Shown: piece by piece, positions 32,626 through 43,199 of the stretch
How positions within the stretch are numbered: the stretch's first letter is position 1
Layout of the letters: every line of letters starts with the position of its first letter
Source: Euborellia annulipes
Lineage: Eukaryota; Arthropoda; Insecta; Dermaptera; Anisolabididae
Direction of reading: 5' to 3'
Length of the DNA: 64,000 nt
NCBI GenBank assembly: GCA_023213315.1
Contig: JAKCPI010016710.1
Coordinates: forward strand, 1-64,000
Program-made: the position numbers and the translations under genes
The notes under the pieces: model-generated
Databases searched by the model: none
Seen by the model: only the letters and a program-made list of their open reading frames with translations
Told to the model about the DNA's origin: nothing

Positions 32626-33599
32626 TCCAAATCAAGTGAACTAACTGTCATGACCGTTACGTGCCTTTTTATATACAATGACGTCAGCGCCATCTGTCGG
32701 CATTTCTGTGAAGTTAGATTCAAATTTTCCCGCTATTATTATTCATTTCCATGAAGTCAGTCACATTCATCAAAGATCAAAATTCTTTCTACATGTTTTA
32801 CCAATATACTTTTACTTTATTACATTCACAAGTTATTACCTTATAAACTCCATTATTTTCATTTTTTTATTTTATCTTTTACATTTGATGTGTGGTTTAA
32901 ATGTTATTCTGATGTGTTTTCTCAAATTTGAAGTTATTTTTTTCTGTTAACACTTGATAATTTTTATTATTACATATATTATATAGAAATTACTTTTTTT
33001 TGTATTTTAATCAAAGTGTGCAACATTGTGCAATATGTTCGTTCAGATGGCGAAGAGTGAGGGGGTAGGTTTGTTTACTCGCTTGCTTCCCAGCCCATTT
33101 TTTTCTACTAAATAGGCTTGAGATCTCTTAAACAAAAACGAACAAATTAGAAAAACGAAAACGTCTGATGAAAATGAATAAAAATCAATTTGTGGCGGTC
33201 CGGTCACATTCAAAATTTGCGCCCTCAAATTAATTCCAAAACAGGGTAAACATTTGAAAATTTAAATATTCAAAACTACAAAAATATATTTTTTATTTAA
33301 ACAATAAACTTTCAACATCATCAATTAAACATTTTTATCAACCACAAAAATTGTTGTAATTTTATATATTTTTTATTCATGAGTTGGCACAACCTTCGGG
33401 ATCTTCGGGAGCTGTGAGCTTTCTCGACTTCAAGCAGTAAGCAAGTAAGCATCCCCTCTGGTTGGCCAACAACAAAACACTTAATCACGTGTTAGTTTCA
33501 ATACTTGTTAAATCTTAAATAAAGTTTATTTTTACTCGTTAACAAAAATTCTTTTATTAATATTCCCTACCTAAAGTAAACAAATTTTACGTGGGGCTC
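32626..33599. other. Non-coding stretch
   Basis: Open frames at 32,678-32,950 and 33,043-33,228 are T-rich and show no domain. Nothing else was recognised. Confidence 0.45.
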
Positions 33600-33688
33600 A
33601 ATCGATTCCCACCAAAACCTCGGATTAACCGGCCAAACGGGCCAGGGTCTCGGTCCCGACTAGGCCGGTGTAGAGGGGTTTTACAGTA
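33600..33688. mobile_element. pogo/Tigger-like element end
   Basis: On the minus strand it starts TA-CTGTAAAACCCCTCTACAC and contains 'ccggttaatccgaggttttg' and 'ggaccgagaccctggcc', reminiscent of Tigger termini ('aacctctataatccgg'). No second end was identified. Confidence 0.35.
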
Positions 33689-34187
33689 TCAGCAAATAAA
33701 TAAAATTTTCAAACTGAACGTGTGTGTGTGTGTGTGTGTGTTTTAATTTTATCCCCAAGAGAAGCAGGCACTTTTCATAAATTGACTTGACTCTCTTAAA
33801 ATTCAAATTCAAATGCACTCAACCTGAACTAGTCCACTCCCCCCCCCCTTCTTTTTGAGGTCAAATAAGATAGTGTCTGATGTGACAACTTGTTCGTTTT
33901 GAGAGAGGCTCACTCTATCTATTTATCGATGCATATCATTTTCAGTTAGAATTTCACTTGCTATATGTATCTAGCTATACACTCCCTCTCTCTCTCTCTC
34001 TCTCACTGTCGTTCTTGTTGCTATTTGCGCCTAAATAGCCTCAAGTTGATTTATATATCCAAAAGCTTTGACACAATAATCCTTTTAGCTCCCGTTGCAT
34101 AAATGCATTAAGAATTAAAATAAATTCAATCTCACAAATCAAATCATATAAATAAATAAAGAAAATTCAAATAAAATTTGGAATTTT
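33689..34187. other. Non-coding stretch with (GT)n and (CT)n
   Basis: (GT)n at 33,720-33,740 and (CT)n at about 33,982-34,004. No gene was recognised. Confidence 0.5.
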
Positions 34188-34430
34188 GATTGAGAGGGAA
34201 GTCCTGAGAGGGACCGATTTTTGGGAAGTAGAGAGGTGAAGGGCCTCTCACTCCCAAACATTGGGAACCGGGTTGTTGGCCATTTGCGCTAGATACCGGT
34301 ACAAGGGTACGGTGCGTGGCTGCGTGCACGATGCACCAGGGGTAAATAAACTGGGAGTTGTAGGTTATTAAGGGTTTTTATGCCGTAATTTAAGGCTTTA
34401 CCCTCAAATAAATAAAAAAAAAAAAAATAT
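34188..34430 (+). mobile_element. SINE-like repeat, family C
   Basis: Full order of family C, including 'gtgcacgatgcaccaggggt' and 'ttaaggctttaccctcaaat', with an A-rich tail. The word 'ccatttgcgctagatacc' gives the uninterrupted form of the site split by the foldback element at 39,378. Confidence 0.7.
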
Positions 34431-34610
34431 TTATAATAAATGCGAGAAATTTAAAAATAAATAATAAATTTCACAAATGTAATAAAAATAATGAGTTTAA
34501 ACTCGACCGTTGGTTCTCGTTGAAACATTTTGTAAATTAAAATTAAATATATACAAATTAAACACTAGGTTATTTGTTTCAAAGGTTTTATTAATTAATA
34601 AAATTAACAA

Positions 34611-34655
34611 TTGATACGTATTTCGACAATTCCTTGTCATCATCAGAAGTGATTA
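34611..34655 (-). ncRNA. Hammerhead-ribozyme-like core
   Basis: On the minus strand: CACTT, CTGATGA, one T, GACA/TGTC stem II, GAAA, ATACGTAT, C, AATTG. It mirrors the core at 35,513, with one mismatch in stem I. Confidence 0.6.
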
Positions 34656-34675
34656 CAGAATGTATTAAAATGTAA

Positions 34676-34944
34676 CAAGGGCGGATCCAGAGGTGTTTTT
34701 TTTTTTTTTTGGGGGGGGTAATCTGGTGTGACTGGTCGCACAGCCCACAATTTTTTCTTAATTTCAGCAATTTAAAGGCGCATTCTGTACTTGTTTGCCA
34801 GAATATAAATACAAGTATTTAAGTATTAATTTTTAAAATTTTACATTAAAAATAAATTTTTTTTCTAGAAAAAAGTATTTTTTTTCAAATCTCGGAGGGG
34901 GGTGCGGGTAATTACCCCATTTACCTCCCTTGTATCCGCCCTTA
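34676..34944. mobile_element. hAT-like MITE, family H (269 bp), inserted in one palindrome arm
   Basis: The ends CAAGGGCGGATCCAGAGG and, inverted, TAAGGGCGGATACAAG are flanked by AAATGTAA and GAATGTAA. The unbroken opposite arm at about 35,480-35,500 reads, inverted, 'attagaatgtaaacac'. It is therefore the exact empty site and shows which duplicate mutated. A remnant of family A's left end ('aatctggtgtgactggt') lies inside. Confidence 0.85.
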
Positions 34945-35512
34945 GAATGTAAACACTTCTTTCATCTGAGGATTCTTATTAATTGATTGAAGGAATCAGG
35001 ATGTCACAGCCACTCTTGTTGAAGGGGAGTGTATTTATAGGCCTATATATATATATAAAAATTAAAACATTATTTTAATTTAATCAATTTATTTTCAGAG
35101 TTTTGTCCAACCAATGTACACCAAGGTTTGAATCCTCAAGGGACCATCATCAGGGCCTGAAAAGTGAATAAATCATGATAATTTCTCATATAATATTCAT
35201 TTGTGTTAACAAACATTCGTCTATTTAATTTATTAAATAATATTCTGTCATTTATTAAAATGTTGTTTATTTTTTACATTTTTTTCACGCCCTGATGATG
35301 GTCCCTTGAGGATTAAACTGGTGTAATTGGTTGGATGAAATAAATTGATTAAATTAAAATAATGTTTTAATTTATATATTTATATATATACACACTCCCC
35401 TTCAACAAGAGTGGCTGTGACATCCTGATTCCTTCAATCAATTAATAATAATGTCTACGCAGCAAGAATTCTCAGATGAAAGAAGTGTTTACATTCTAAT
35501 ACATTCTGTAAT

Positions 35513-35556
35513 CACTTCTGATGATGACAAAGAATTGTCGAAATACGTATCAAGTG
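35513..35556 (+). ncRNA. Hammerhead-ribozyme-like core with full stem I
   Basis: Stem I CACTT (35,513-35,517), CTGATGA, one extra T, stem II GACA with loop AAGAAT and TGTC, GAAA, stem III ATACGTAT, C as the cleavage base, then AAGTG, which closes a perfect 5-bp stem I. The stem III sequence could form a small hairpin (AT/AT around ACGT) or pair between two molecules. Confidence 0.65.
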
Positions 35557-35640
35557 TTAATTTTTTAATTAATAAAACCTTTGAAACAAATAACCTAGTG
35601 TTTAATTTGTATATTTAATTTTAATTTAAAAAATAATGAA

Positions 35641-36221
35641 TTTATTTTTTTTTTTTTTGAAGAGAAGATACATTATTGCTAACATCCAATATGTGGGTTT
35701 GTTTCCCCAGATTATTAAAAACGAGATTTTATTTTTTTATATAATATCTAGTTCTCCAAACCAACTTCTTTTTTTTGCCAATTAAAGGCATATCTTCTTT
35801 TTTTTTCTTCACTCTCCCTCTCGTTTTATTTTGTCGTTGCAACCTGCTTCCTATTTTCTGGTTTTTCCTTTCTCTCCCCCTCCCCCCCCCACCAGAGGCG
35901 CATATATCTTGATAAACTCGCTCCTTTTCCTTGTTCTCTCGACGCCTTTAAAGTGTGTATGCCTTCTTGTTAATTAATGATGGAAAATTGCGTTGCTGCT
36001 CTAATTTTATATATATTAGCTAAAAATTTATAAACCTGATATCTAGTATCAAGCCGTCATTAAATATCTAGCTAGAGACTAGAGTCTTGTTCCATTTAAT
36101 ATGTACTTTGACACAAGTGTGAAAAATAATTATTTCAATTATTGTTGGCTATACTGGACCACATCCATAATTTTTATTATATGCTCTTGTATGATGAGTT
36201 TCTATTGTAATCTTGTATTAT
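35641..36221. other. Non-coding stretch
   Basis: T/C-rich runs at about 35,785-35,890 and a C run at 35,882-35,890. No gene was recognised. Confidence 0.5.
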
Positions 36222-36234
36222 ATTACTATAATAT

Positions 36235-36795
36235 AGAGGGCTCGCTGGTGTAGTGAGCTAGGGTGTCAGCTTCTGCAAAGAAGATCCCTGTTCAAATCCT
36301 TGGCGTGCGGGATTTTTCATTAAATAAAAATATTTATTTAATGTAAACAAATCCTCAAGCAAGCCCTGGATTGGAATATAGGATCTTACCACAATAGCCC
36401 TCAGGCAACTCTACGAGGAGAGGGAGTTGCTGTGACATCCCGTCCTGTGGAAGGGACGTAAAGAAGGTTCCCTCTCAGTGATGCATTCTTCGAAAGGAGT
36501 AGGCTACACGCCGGTGCTGAGGGAGTCCCTCCTCAACTAGGACATCCTCCATAGCATAGAAGAGGTTGGATAAAAGGAGCCGGTTGGAACCAGAAATAAG
36601 GATTAGTTCACTAGCTAGAGACGAAAGCAGGAGCAGGAGTTAGAGATAGGAAATGATGTAACTTCACGGGGTGCCGGTAGATGGCTACGGCCAGAGGCCG
36701 GTTGGGTTTGAGGTGTGTGTCTTCGTACACGAAAGCACCTCGGGCAAATAAACGGGGATCCCGATAGGAATTTCAAATAAAAAAAAAAAAATAAA
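36235..36795 (+). mobile_element. tRNA-derived SINE, family L, full length
   Basis: The head GGGCTCGCTGGTGTAGTGAG and box B-like TGTTCAAATCC are followed by a long body of about 480 bases and the tail 'gggcaaataaacggggatcc', then an A run. The target duplication ATTACTATAATAT (36,222-36,234) / ATTATTATAATAT (36,796-36,808) has one mismatch. At 561 bp it is long for a SINE. The body carries no open frame. Confidence 0.8.
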
Positions 36796-36985
36796 ATTAT
36801 TATAATATGTTTTTATATTATAAAATATTGTAATGAAGAATTGTATAGCCTTAAAGTTCAACAATAAAAAAAAAAATTATTATTTTTTTTGAGAGATTTA
36901 ATTATTTATTTTAATTGAGTTTAATTTCTCATAAAGTAAGACAAAACTCAATGCTTTCCAATGGGCAAATTCTGAATTTTCTGCG

Positions 36986-37621
36986 AAATCGAAAAGTTGT
37001 GTTCTGTGCTTGTCACACCAGATTTTTCGTGTCGAAATATATTTAGTTCCCGACAGTACGGAACATATGAATTCAGATGTAAAATTTATAAGTATGGGAA
37101 AATATTTATATTTTGTTACCATGGCAACCATTTCTCCTATCTTTTCTATGAAGTACAAGAGTAAAGTGGTCTTCAGAAGATTTCAATCGCAAAATGAGAA
37201 TATACATTTTAAAGAGCATCTAAAAAATAATTGATTTTTGAATTTAAAAAAAAATCGTTGGAGCAAATTTTGAGAAAATCAAAAAAAACTGAAAAAGTAC
37301 ATCAGTAAAGTACTAGTACTCTTTGGCCGATTTTGATTAAAAGCTTATTTTTCCGGTCCCGGGGGGTGTTTAACTTAAATATAAAATTTCAACCTCATAG
37401 CTCAATTCCTTCATGCTTAAAATTGAACACACACACACACACACACACCCCACCCACCCACCCACACACAGACAGACCATGTCGCGAAAACCACTTTTTT
37501 GGATTCAGGGGACCTCAAAACGTGAAGATCCATCAAAATCTCGACATCGAATTTTTGATATGAAACCAATACTTTCTCTCTCTATATATATATTGCATAT
37601 ATACATAGGTAAGAGAAAGTA
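36986..37621 (-). mobile_element. Family A element, truncated terminal hairpin
   Basis: A minus-strand copy, with one half of the terminal hairpin kept ('gtgcttgtcacaccagattt') and the rest replaced by family K sequence. It includes (CA)n and 'cccacccacccac' tracts and the 'taagagaaagta' end. Confidence 0.7.
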
Positions 37622-37624
37622 AAA

Positions 37625-37655
<31 letters not shown>

Positions 37656-37659
37656 TTAA

Positions 37660-37905
37660 TTTGAGAAATTTAATTAATTTTTCATAAGGGAAGACAAATG
37701 CTTTCCAATGGACAAATTTTGAATTTTCTGGAATTTTTTGCACTTACCCTTTTGAGAATTTGGGGATCCAAATCTTTTTCCTGGACTCCCAATAATGTCC
37801 TCTATAAGACTGCAAAATTTCGTTTCAAAATTCCAACGAGAAGCTGGTGAAACAGAGCTTGACAGACCGACAGACGGACACTCCGTTATTATATATATAT
37901 GATTA
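37660..37905 (+). repeat. Dispersed repeat family K
   Basis: Contains 'ctttccaatggacaaatttt', 'ctgcaaaatttcgtttcaaa', 'attccaacgagaagctgg' and 'gacagaccgacagacggaca', ending in a short AT tract. It is the most complete order of the family seen on the plus strand. Confidence 0.6.
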
Positions 37906-38117
37906 TTTATTAATACAAAATTATAATTAAAATTGAAATATTTATACATGAGAAGAAATGCTACGAAGATTAGGGGATTTGATAAGAAAGAAAGAGCTGA
38001 TAATATTTTGATATTAGAAGTAGGTCCACAAAAATAGAAAAAAAAATCAATTATTTTTGTTTTTATCAAAAATGTACAATAATTTAAAAAAAAAAATTCT
38101 TTTTTATTGTTCTTTTT

Positions 38118-38797
38118 TACTTTCTCTTACCTATGTATATATGGAATATATATATATAGAGAGAAAGTATTGGATTCATGTCAAAAATTCGATGTCGAGA
38201 TTTTGATGGATCTTCACGTTTTGAGGTCCCCTGAATCCAAAAAAGTGGTTTTCGCGACATAGTCTGTCTGTCTGTCTGTGTGTGTGTGTGTCTGTGTGTC
38301 TGTGAACAAAATATCTCAAGAACGAAAAGAGCTAGGAGGTTGAAATTTTATATTTAAGTTAGACACCCCCATGGGACGTCACACGAAGCTTTTGAACAAA
38401 ATCGACCAAAGAGTACTAGCACTTTACTGATTCACTTTTTCAGTTTTTTTCGATTTTCTCAAAATTTGCTCCAACGATTTTTTTTAAAATTCAAAAATCA
38501 ATTATTTTTTAGATTCTCTATAAAATGTATATTCTCATTTTGTGATTGAAATCTTCTGAAGACCACTTTACTCTTGTACTCCATAGAAAAGATAGGAGAA
38601 ATGGTTGCCATGGTATCAAAATATAAATATTTTCCCATACTTATAAATTTTACATCTTGAATTCAATTGTACCCTACTGTCGGAAACTAAATACATGTCG
38701 ACACAAAAAAATCTGGTGTGACAAGCACAGTACACAACTTTCGATTACCGAAGGTAAGAGAAAGTTGTGTGCTGTGCGCCAGTCACACCAGATTTTT
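38118..38797 (+). mobile_element. Family A element
   Basis: Complete apart from the outer left arm. It has the left AT hairpin, 'gtctgtctgtctg(tg)n', 'ggttgccatgg' and the right hairpin ending 'cagtcacaccagatttttt'. Confidence 0.75.
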
Positions 38798-39229
38798 TAT
38801 TTTTTTTTTTATTTTTATTTGACAAAATGCTACGTCATACATTTTTTTTACATTATATAATTATATTATTTATATTAGATCTATATATCATCTATAACTT
38901 AAGTCTATCATAAGGTACAAGAATAGATCAAATTGTTGTTATTCAAAAAAAAAAAAATAAATAAATAAATATTAATAAGAAAATTTTCAAAGTGCGCCAC
39001 TTAAAAAAAAAATTCAAAAAACATATTCGTTAAAATATTTATGTATTTTATAAATACCTTTCTATATATTCCTAGAGTGGTTATTCAAAGAATGATTAAA
39101 TAATAACAATAGATAACTAAACCCATACATATAGTAGGGGCTTATATCGTATATATTATATATATAATGAGTAAAAATATATGACCTAAGATGCCGAGAG
39201 AGGACTTGAAAAAAATTCAAATAGGAATA
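38798..39229. other. Non-coding stretch
   Basis: AT-rich. A SINE-tail-like word 'gacctaagatgccgag' lies at about 39,183-39,198. No gene was recognised. Confidence 0.5.
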
Positions 39230-39540
39230 ATTTTATTTTTATTCGAGGAAAAAGTCTTAAATTACGGCATAAAAACCCTCAATTGTCTACAAAAAAAAAA
39301 ACATTCCCCGTTTATTTTCCCCTGGTGCATCGTGCACGCGGACACGCACCAAACCCAATAACCGGTATCTGGCGCAAGGGGGGCGGTATAACTCGCCGAA
39401 AATTTTCTCGCCGAAAAAAACTCGCCGAAAAAAAACTCGCCGAAATTTAAATTTAAAAGATTAAATAAAAGTAAATATATTGCGTCCCTCTGCCCCCTCC
39501 TAGAGGATGCCAGAAGGGGGCTATCTACCCCCCCCTCGGT

Positions 39541-39778
39541 CAGGGGCGGATTAAAGGGGGGGCGGAGGGGGCAATCGCCCCCACCCCCGAGAAGAAATTC
39601 AAAAAGTTATAAAAACTAGTAATCTAAAGAAATGATTTCCAGGCTTTAATTTCAATTGAATTTGTTACCAATCAATTTAAATAAATAGGAAAGAGGTCTT
39701 AGATGCCGACAAAGTCCTTAAATAAAAAATAAAAAAAAAACGTTCCCCCCCCGACAAAATTGCATTAATCCACCCCTG
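39541..39778. mobile_element. hAT-like MITE (family V) inside the foldback element
   Basis: The termini CAGGGGCGGATTAAAGG and, inverted, CAGGGGTGGATTAATGC bound it. The flanking octamers CCCTCGGT and CCCCCGGC agree at 6 of 8 bases. It carries a SINE-tail fragment 'tcttagatgccgacaaagtc' at about 39,707. Confidence 0.6.
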
Positions 39779-39978
39779 CCCCCGGCCTATGGGCGTAGCT
39801 ATGCAATGTGATCTTCGGAATTATAACATCGAAATTTGTCGCACAACTAAATAAAATTCCTTTTGAACAAAAAGAATTAAATTTAAAAAAATAAAAACCA
39901 ATTTTATTATTTTACGGCTGCTAAAAGTTTCTATTTAAAAAAAAAAATTATTTTTGTCTGTGAATTTATTTTCGGCTA

Positions 39979-40175
39979 GGCCCGTGACCCGTGGCTCAGA
40001 GAGAAGAGTTTAGCTTCTCATAACCACATGGGGTCCCGGGTTCGTGTCCTGTCCCAAGCGAAACAAATTTATTTCACTTGAATTGGATAACAAACATTTG
40101 AAATAAATAGGGATGGGGTCTAAATGGCCTTAGATGCCGAAAAAGACATTAAACTATAAAATAAAAAATAAAAAA
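39979..40175 (+). mobile_element. tRNA-derived SINE, family Q
   Basis: The head CCCGTGGCTCAGAGAGAAGA resembles box A and GGTTCGTGTCC resembles box B, in 'ggggtcccgggttcgtgtcc'. The tail 'ctaaatggccttagatgccg' plus 'aaaaagac' is homologous to the SINE B tail although the heads differ. It ends in (AAAT)n. It lies inside the foldback element. Confidence 0.7.
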
Positions 40176-40633
40176 ATATTTTCGGCGAGAAAATTTTCGG
40201 CCAGTTTATTTTCGGCGAGAAAATTTTCGGCAAGTTTTTTTTCGGCGAGATTTTCCATTCGGCGAGAAAATTTTCGGCGAGTTTTTTTTCGGCGAAATTT
40301 TCCATTCGGCGAGTATTTTTTTCGGCGAGTTTTTTTTCGGCGAAATTTTCCATTCGGCGAGTATTTTTTTCGGCGAGTTTTTTTTCGGCGAGATTTTGCT
40401 TTCGGCGAGATTTTTTTCGGCGAGTTTTTTCGGCGATTCATACCAGAGCCCTGGCGCAAATGGCCAACAACCCGGTTCCAATTTTGGGAGTGAGAAGCCC
40501 TTCACCTCTCTACTCCCCAAAAATCAGTCCCTGGTCAAATCAAGCATCTCTTCACCAGAGGAATAAAAAAAAGCAAATTTAACTATATCAATTTTTATTA
40601 TACTTAATTAGAGAGATTTAATTATTAAAATTA

Positions 40634-40906
40634 GCCCCCGGGTGTGGCGTAGTAGGTAGCGTGCTTACCTCCTATACCAAACGTCGCGGGTTCGGACCCA
40701 GGCAGTCCGATGATTTTATTTAAGCCATTTGGATACCAGATGGCTTAAATAGAAATGCCTCAACCCACAATAGATAATATATATTACAACGGTTATCGTC
40801 AAAGTCTTAAATGGCCTAAGTTGCCGAAAAGACTGTGTGAATGTGTGTGTGAGTGTGAGTGTGAATGAGAAAAAAGTGTGAATGTTTTTTTATAAAAAAA
40901 AAAAAA
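40634..40906 (+). mobile_element. tRNA-derived SINE, family B, best copy
   Basis: Perfect Pol III box A TGGCGTAGTAGG (40,645-40,656) and near-perfect box B GGTTCGGACCC (40,689-40,699). The body is followed by (GTGTGA)n-like repeats and an A tail. A perfect 14-bp duplication AATTATTAAAATTA (40,620-40,633 and 40,907-40,920) is present. Transcription would start near 40,634 from the internal promoter. Confidence 0.9.
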
Positions 40907-42257
40907 AATTATTAAAATTAATTGGCTTTAATTATATAAAACTCAACGCTTTTCATTGGGAAATTTTTGAGGAATTTTTGAGCCTTCCCATATAGGAATT
41001 TGGAGTAATGAGTATTTTCCCTCTACTCTCCATAACTTCCTCTACACTGTAAAAAAAATATGAATTTTCATTCATATCTCATAAACTTTGGTGGTTTAAT
41101 TTTAATAGACCAGGATATGAGCTAAAATTAATATACAAGTATATGAATAAGTATCGCTTTAAAAAAAATATGAATTTTCCTTCTTTTTTCATATACTTTC
41201 GTAGTTTAATTTTAATACACCCAGAATGTGAAATAAAATTAATATAAAAGTTTATGGACAAATTACCAACTTTTAAACTTATCTTTTTCTTTGTGTGCCG
41301 CCAAATTTTGAAATCGTTAAAAGTGTACCGCGACAAGTTGAGAATCACTGGTCTAAACGTTCTCAAATAACTCGACTACCTCAAGGAATTTTTATTAATA
41401 TTATTTTATAATTATTTTAAGGAAACTTGAAATTACTCTATTAAAATTTATTTCACAAATCTAAATTTATTAAATTCTGGTTTGAAATTCGCGCTCTAAA
41501 CTATTTAAATATTTATGAAGTATATTAAAATCATACTAATTAAATAATTTTTATAAAGTAATTCAACTAAATAGCTATAGAAATTAAAATTAAAATTAAC
41601 AATTTCACCAAAATAATTAATTTTAAAATATACAAGAAATTGGTTAGGTTGGCACCAGGTTGGCACCAAATTCTGTTTTTGAAGTAGCTGATTTAACGCA
41701 TAGATAATTGAACGTGTATTATTATTTAAAATGAAATATAAATATTTAATCAATATATTGAAATAGGAACATTTTACTAACAAAATCGTAAGTATTGAAT
41801 TTGAATTTTTTCATTGAAATTTTTTTTTTCTCAATTTCAAATAAATTATTGTTTGTCATTTTTCAGGTGAGGTTAGTTTATACTCCAGCCAGGGAATAAA
41901 CTCCAAACTGCAATGAAAATGTAACTCTTTATTTCTTCTCAAAGAAGATGAAAATCGACATATTTTTTGTATTAAATAATTAAAATGATTTGTATTTGTG
42001 TTAAATTTACTTGGAAATGTATAAAAAAATTTATTTTTTGATACAAATTTATTATTTTAATACTTTAATTTGTTTTATTATTTAGTAAAATTGTATATTT
42101 TAATATAATATAATTTTTTTTTAACAAATAAAAAATAAAATAAATAAAAAAAACTATTATTTCACCTAGACCACTCACTTTCCCTCAAAACTATAAACTC
42201 GTAAGGACTTTAATTTTTGTTTATTAAAGCTTTTGTGGTTTGAAATATTATTATTAG

Positions 42258-42384
42258 GAGAATTTTTAATTATAGACCACATATTTGTATTAAATATTTA
42301 TTAAAAATATATATATTTGTACAGTATTTATATATTTTTAATAAATATTTAATACAAATATGTGGTCTATAATTAAAAGTTCTC
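42258..42384. repeat. Palindrome of Penelope-like tails
   Basis: Arms 42,258-42,313 and 42,328-42,384 are inverted copies of 'aattatagaccacatatttg' plus 'tattaaatatttattaaaaa', the same tail that follows the hammerhead-like cores at 7,215 and 32,505. The cores themselves are missing here. Confidence 0.7.
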
Positions 42385-42419
42385 GTACTTTCATTTTTCA
42401 CAAAAAAGTATATTATTTC

Positions 42420-42620
42420 TCATAAACCCGTAATTTAAATTTCATATACCAAAAATGAATTTATTCATATACCCGAAAATGAATTTTTTCATATACCCGT
42501 AATTTAAATTTCATATACCAAAAATGAATTGATTCATATACCCGAAAATGAATTTTTTCACATACCCGAATATGAAAGTTCATTTTTGGTATATGACCTT
42601 TCTCATATACCCAAAATGAA
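42420..42620. repeat. Tandem repeat, ~66-base unit
   Basis: Two and a half units of 'tcatatacccg', 'taatttaaatttcatatacc' and 'aaaaatgaattnattcatat', forming the subterminal region of the element 41,045-42,692. Confidence 0.65.
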
Positions 42621-42699
42621 TATTCATAAACAGTTTGTGTAACAGACTTCCTACACATGTGTATGAATATGGCTCGAAAATTTTTAACAGTGTATAGAG

Positions 42700-43199
42700 G
42701 GGTGATATTGGTCAAATAGAGCGTAACGTTTATTATACTTATAACACTTATAAATATACATTTAGAGAGCTATCCACAAAAAAAAGAGTAACGTAAAATT
42801 AAAACGATTAAAAGAAGAAAAAGAAAAGCTTTTGAAATTTAAAAAGATATCTTTATTTTCTTTTTTTTATTTAGCAATTGAAGAGTGAATTGCATTAACA
42901 GATATCCAACGTTGATGAACGTTGTATAAGACGAATCGAGATTGAAAGTTCGAGAGGTCATCTTGATGATTCGAAGCAGAAAAGAAAAGAAGGGAGGTTA
43001 TGCCCAAAGGATAAAAAATAATTACGAACCTCTGGACCATCAGAGAGAGAGAAAGAGAGAGAGAAAAAAAGTTAAAATCAAATGTATATGTGTGTGTGTG
43101 TGGTGCAAACTTTCTTAATGTTCTTCTGGCAACTTGTTAACTGCCCAATCAGTTTCAATGTTTAGTGTTATTATAACTGCCCCTGCCCCCACCCCTCGC
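42700..43199. other. Non-coding stretch
   Basis: Purine-rich run (GA)n near 43,040-43,070 and a C-rich tract near 43,180-43,205. No gene was recognised. Confidence 0.5.

Larger units (their letters stand above)
34530..35640. repeat. 1.1-kb palindrome with two pairs of inverted hammerhead-like cores
   Basis: The left arm (34,530-35,156, including a 269-bp hAT insertion) mirrors the right arm (35,285-35,640) through a spacer of about 130 bases. Matching words include 'aacactaggttatttgtttc', 'ggaatcaggatgtcacagcc', 'cctcaagggaccatcatcag' and 'gattacagaatgtatta'. Each arm carries an outer good core (34,611 and 35,513) and an inner degenerate core (about 35,127-35,160 and 35,285-35,325), the latter with CTGATGA but a damaged GAAA box. 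Confidence 0.8.
39378..40450. mobile_element. Foldback-type DNA element (1,073 bp) with CTCGCCGAAA repeats
   Basis: The exact 9-bp duplication CTGGCGCAA (39,369-39,377 and 40,451-40,459) flanks inverted ends reading GGGGGGCGGTATAACTCGCC and GGCTCTGGTATGAATCGCC. Both arms are arrays of a 10-17 base unit 'ctcgccgaaaa(tttt)'. There are about four units on the left (39,391-39,447) and about eighteen on the right (40,176-40,436). This is the architecture of Drosophila FB elements: long inverted ends of tandem units with a 9-bp duplication. Arrays in the right arm create spurious long open frames rich in FSAR/FSAS or RRKK. No transposase was found. The middle holds younger insertions. Confidence 0.85.
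39230..40545 (-). mobile_element. SINE-like repeat, family C, split by a foldback element
   Basis: The two halves (39,230-39,377 and 40,451-40,545) join exactly at 'ctggcgcaa' to give an uninterrupted family C copy in minus orientation. Confidence 0.8.
41045..42692. mobile_element. Tc1/mariner-type non-autonomous element, family O (1.65 kb)
   Basis: The ends CACTGTAAAAAAAATATG and, inverted, CACTGTTAAAAATTTTCG are flanked by TA (41,043-41,044 and 42,693-42,694). The first ~115 bases are tandemly doubled at the left, and the right end carries tandem 'catatacccgaaaatgaatt' units. The interior includes a hAT-like end 'agttgagaatcactg' near 41,338-41,352 and a palindrome at 42,258-42,384. No transposase was seen. 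Confidence 0.65.

Noticed and set aside
40134..40520. Overlapping open frames of about 100-120 codons on both strands, rich in FSAR/FSAS or RRKK/SPKK
   Set aside because: They are translations of the CTCGCCGAAA array of the foldback element. Both strands and several frames stay open only because the unit has no stop.
40634..40710. Possible true tRNA gene at the head of SINE B
   Set aside because: The boxes are excellent, but the same head recurs eight times with a long common body and target duplications. It is a SINE.
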